In this document: positions 62,573-64,000 of the stretch, piece by piece
Layout: each line of letters starts with the position of its first letter
How positions within the stretch are numbered: position 1 is the first letter of the stretch
NCBI GenBank assembly: GCA_900467745.1
Contig: UBQW01000038.1
Coordinates: 22,521-86,520 of the forward strand
Direction of reading: 5' to 3'
Length of the DNA: 64,000 nt
Source of the DNA: Hyphomicrobiales bacterium
GTDB taxonomy: Bacteria; Pseudomonadota; Alphaproteobacteria; Rhizobiales; Rhizobiaceae
The notes under the pieces: model-generated
Seen by the model: the letters and a program-made list of their open reading frames with translations, nothing else
The model's database searches: none
What the model was told of the DNA's origin: nothing
Translations under genes and position numbers: made by a program

Positions 62573-62884
62573 ATGAAAAAGATCACAGCGCTATCTGCCG
62601 CAATTCTATTGTCGGCAACTGCCGCCTTTGCGCAGAGCGAGACCCCTTCCACCTCGCAGACAACCCCGGCCGTTAATACCGAACACAATGCGGGTGCGCC
62701 GGTCGCTGGGAAAAACAGCTTTACCGAAGACCAGGCGAAGGAGCGCATCGAAGGCGCCGGCTACACCGACGTAACTGGCTTGAAACTCGACGACCAGGGT
62801 GTTTGGCGCGCCAGCGCCAAAAAGGACGGGGCAGACGTCGCGGTCTCTGTGGACTTCCAGGGCAACGTGACGTTGGCCAAGTAA
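62573..62884 (+). CDS. Small periplasmic protein, PepSY-like
   Basis: A 103-residue protein. A signal peptide ends near AFAQSE. A threonine-rich linker is followed by a single PepSY-like module (QAKERIEGAGYTDVTGL, then VWRASAKKDGADVAVSVD). PepSY modules commonly inhibit proteases or bind metals. GAGGAGA precedes ATG 62573. An EcfG-like promoter is upstream. Exact role unknown. Confidence 0.75.
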   Translation: MKKITALSAAILLSATAAFAQSETPSTSQTTPAVNTEHNAGAPVAGKNSFTEDQAKERIEGAGYTDVTGLKLDDQGVWRASAKKDGADVAVSVDFQGNVTLAK

Positions 62885-62927
62885 CGGCCGCCCTTGGGCA
62901 GGCAATCGACAATCGAGGAGATACAAC

Positions 62928-63101
62928 ATGCAAACAGTAACTGGACTATATGACAGCTATGACGGTGCCCGCTTCGCCGTGAAGGCGCTCGAAGACGCTG
63001 GCGTTCCGTCCGACGACATCAGCATCGTGACGAACAAGGCAAACGGCGTCGATGTCGAAGGACAGGGGCGACGCCGTAAGGCGGCCCGGGGCCTACTGTA
63101 G
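62928..63101 (+). CDS. Truncated general stress protein (YflT-type N-terminus)
   Basis: A 57-residue protein starting MQTVTGLYDSYDGARFAVKA. The VTGLYDSYD and GVPSDDISIV segments are the start of the YflT/heat-stress-induced family in Rhizobiales, whose members are usually 150 or more residues with a glycine-rich tail. Here the frame stops at TAG 63099-63101 after an arginine-rich run, so it is truncated. GAGGAG at 62914-62919 is well placed. It may be a remnant or a short active form. It is too short for common gene callers. Confidence 0.6.
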   Translation: MQTVTGLYDSYDGARFAVKALEDAGVPSDDISIVTNKANGVDVEGQGRRRKAARGLL

Positions 63102-63311
63102 AAGCAAGTCCGCCGCTTGCGCGACGTCCTTGACGTCTGCGTATCGAAGTCAGTCCCGGTTTTCGGTTCGGCGCGTCGGTTACCCGATACGCCGCAAGCC
63201 TTCTTGGGCCCCGAACGGAAGGGAGATCGAACGGCGGTTCAGAGCATGGTTCTGCCGACGGCACCCTTCCGAACGAGTGCTTTCGTCCGCCGCATTGGTG
63301 CCTCCAAGTGA

Positions 63312-63605
63312 TTATGACTGCTGAGGGAGCTCATGGGGAGAAAAGGGAAGTTTGCCGATCGCCTCTTCCGCAGCGGCCACTTCGTCCAAGATGCGGCATG
63401 CGTGGGCGTAGAACATCTCACCGGTCTCGGTTAGGCGAAGACATCTTGTCGAGCGCTCTATTAAGACTCTGCCGACTTCGGCCTCTAATCTCGCCAAAGC
63501 TCTGCTTACAGACGACTTAGGCATTTTTAGTGACCGCGCAGCACCTGAAATGCTTTGAACATCGGCTATCAACGCAAAAACGACGAGGTCTGCAAGGTGG
63601 AACAT
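63312..63605 (-). pseudogene. LysR-family regulator, N-terminal fragment
   Basis: A 97-residue fragment with the LysR helix-turn-helix (FALIADVQSISGAARSLK, KSSVSRALARLE) and linker helix, then a stop where the inducer domain should begin. Full LysR proteins have about 300 residues. No continuation was found on this strand in the 210 bp beyond, so it is a remnant, or at most a DNA-binding-only protein. Confidence 0.7.
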
Positions 63606-63624
63606 TCTGCCAACGTCACATGTT
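63599..63624 (+). promoter_or_regulatory. EcfG-like promoter
   Basis: GGAAC at 63599-63603, 17 nt, TGTT at 63621-63624 (one mismatch). It lies 66 bp upstream of the small protein at 63690 and overlaps the LysR remnant start on the other strand. Confidence 0.6.
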
Positions 63625-63689
63625 TAGGCAGCGATGTCCACAGAATGGGACTCGCATCGATCAACATTGCAACAACGGGTGAGGCAGAA

Positions 63690-63956
63690 ATGAGAAACGT
63701 CTTTATTGCAATCGGTATAAGTCTTTTAGCGGCAGGCTCGTCTCAAGCTTTCGACGTAAAAGGTAAGGGTGGGCACGACAGTCTGCTCGGAGCCGACGCG
63801 AATGTGTGCCACCGCGAGCCTTGGCGTTGCACTAAGCATCCTGAGCGGGCCGAGCGGCGGCATTACCGCGACGGAGATCTAAGAGAGAGCAATCGCTACT
63901 ATGATCGACGCGATCGCGACTGGCGACGTCGCCAAGACCGCGACTGGTTCGAATGA
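63690..63956 (+). CDS. Small secreted arginine-rich protein
   Basis: An 88-residue protein with a signal peptide (MRNVFIAIGISLLAAGSSQAF) and a mature part that is glycine-poor and rich in Arg, Asp and Tyr (YRDGDLRESNRYYDRRDRD). Two cysteines (NVCHREPWRC) could form a disulfide. No family recognised. An EcfG-like promoter precedes it. ATG 63690 has GAGG 5 nt upstream; an upstream in-frame ATG at 63555 has none. Confidence 0.6.
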   Translation: MRNVFIAIGISLLAAGSSQAFDVKGKGGHDSLLGADANVCHREPWRCTKHPERAERRHYRDGDLRESNRYYDRRDRDWRRRQDRDWFE

Positions 63957-64000
63957 CATCCGGCTCGGCTCTTTTGTTTAGTTGATCGTCCGACTTCTTG

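Noticed and set aside
1..64000. tRNA, rRNA, insertion sequence, prophage or CRISPR features
   Set aside because: None was seen on reading both strands; a covariance-model and repeat search would be needed to exclude them.

Overview
The window looks like a 64 kb piece of a Rhizobiaceae genome (Rhizobium/Ensifer-like alphaproteobacterium). It is GC-rich and dense with ABC uptake systems next to their catabolic enzymes. It carries rhizobial signatures: a gcd-linked pqqA, thu-like sugar genes, a CCTCCTCCC-loop (cuckoo-type) small RNA array, and promoter matches to the alphaproteobacterial general stress sigma factor EcfG/RpoE2. I saw no rRNA, tRNA, insertion sequence, prophage or CRISPR array. 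The content fits a chromid, megaplasmid or accessory chromosomal region.

Layout. 0-2.7 kb: 3' end of membrane glucose dehydrogenase gcd, an isolated pqqA and a YceI protein. 2.8-5.7 kb: a cyclic-imino-acid reductase (DpkA type) convergent with a DapA-family deaminase/aldolase and its GntR regulator; an 18-bp inverted repeat built of two TTGTCGACAA palindromes lies before the DapA gene. 5.8-10.7 kb: an ABC importer (Tat-exported binding protein, two permeases, ATPase) overlapping a glycerophosphodiesterase. 10.9-11.8 kb: a lytic transglycosylase. 11.9-19.2 kb: a divergent thu-like sugar locus (LacI regulator and Gfo/Idh/MocA oxidoreductase leftward; binding protein, two permeases, ATPase and ThuA rightward) with a CG-centred operator between. 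19.4-21.8 kb: gabD, a four-hairpin small RNA array and an unknown protein. 21.8-25.2 kb: ahpC-ahpF-oxyR with an OxyR-type site. 25.2-34.3 kb: SDR/LysR pair, guanine deaminase, hydroxyisobutyrate dehydrogenase-like enzyme, glutaryl-CoA dehydrogenase, DUF4126/flavoprotein/DedA genes and a polyol dehydrogenase. 34.6-38.5 kb: complete sulfate importer sbp-cysTWA.

38.7-64 kb is looser and more accessory: a diguanylate cyclase, a CYTH-CHAD protein, a Nudix hydrolase and a frameshifted esterase, two Crp/Fnr-like regulators, a hybrid histidine kinase with a broken 5' end, small stress-type proteins, DUF763, a trehalose synthase/PQQ sugar dehydrogenase/DUF2231 operon, two single-domain response regulators, an L,D-transpeptidase and several short periplasmic proteins. 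Sequences resembling EcfG promoters (GGAAC, 16-17 nt, then a CGTT-like box) precede many of these genes, so much of the right-hand 17 kb may be one general-stress regulon. Decay is also visible here: two frameshifts, a LysR fragment, a truncated stress gene and a possible broken small gene.

Limits: all functions come from reading motifs and remembered family features. No database search, covariance model or promoter scan was run.
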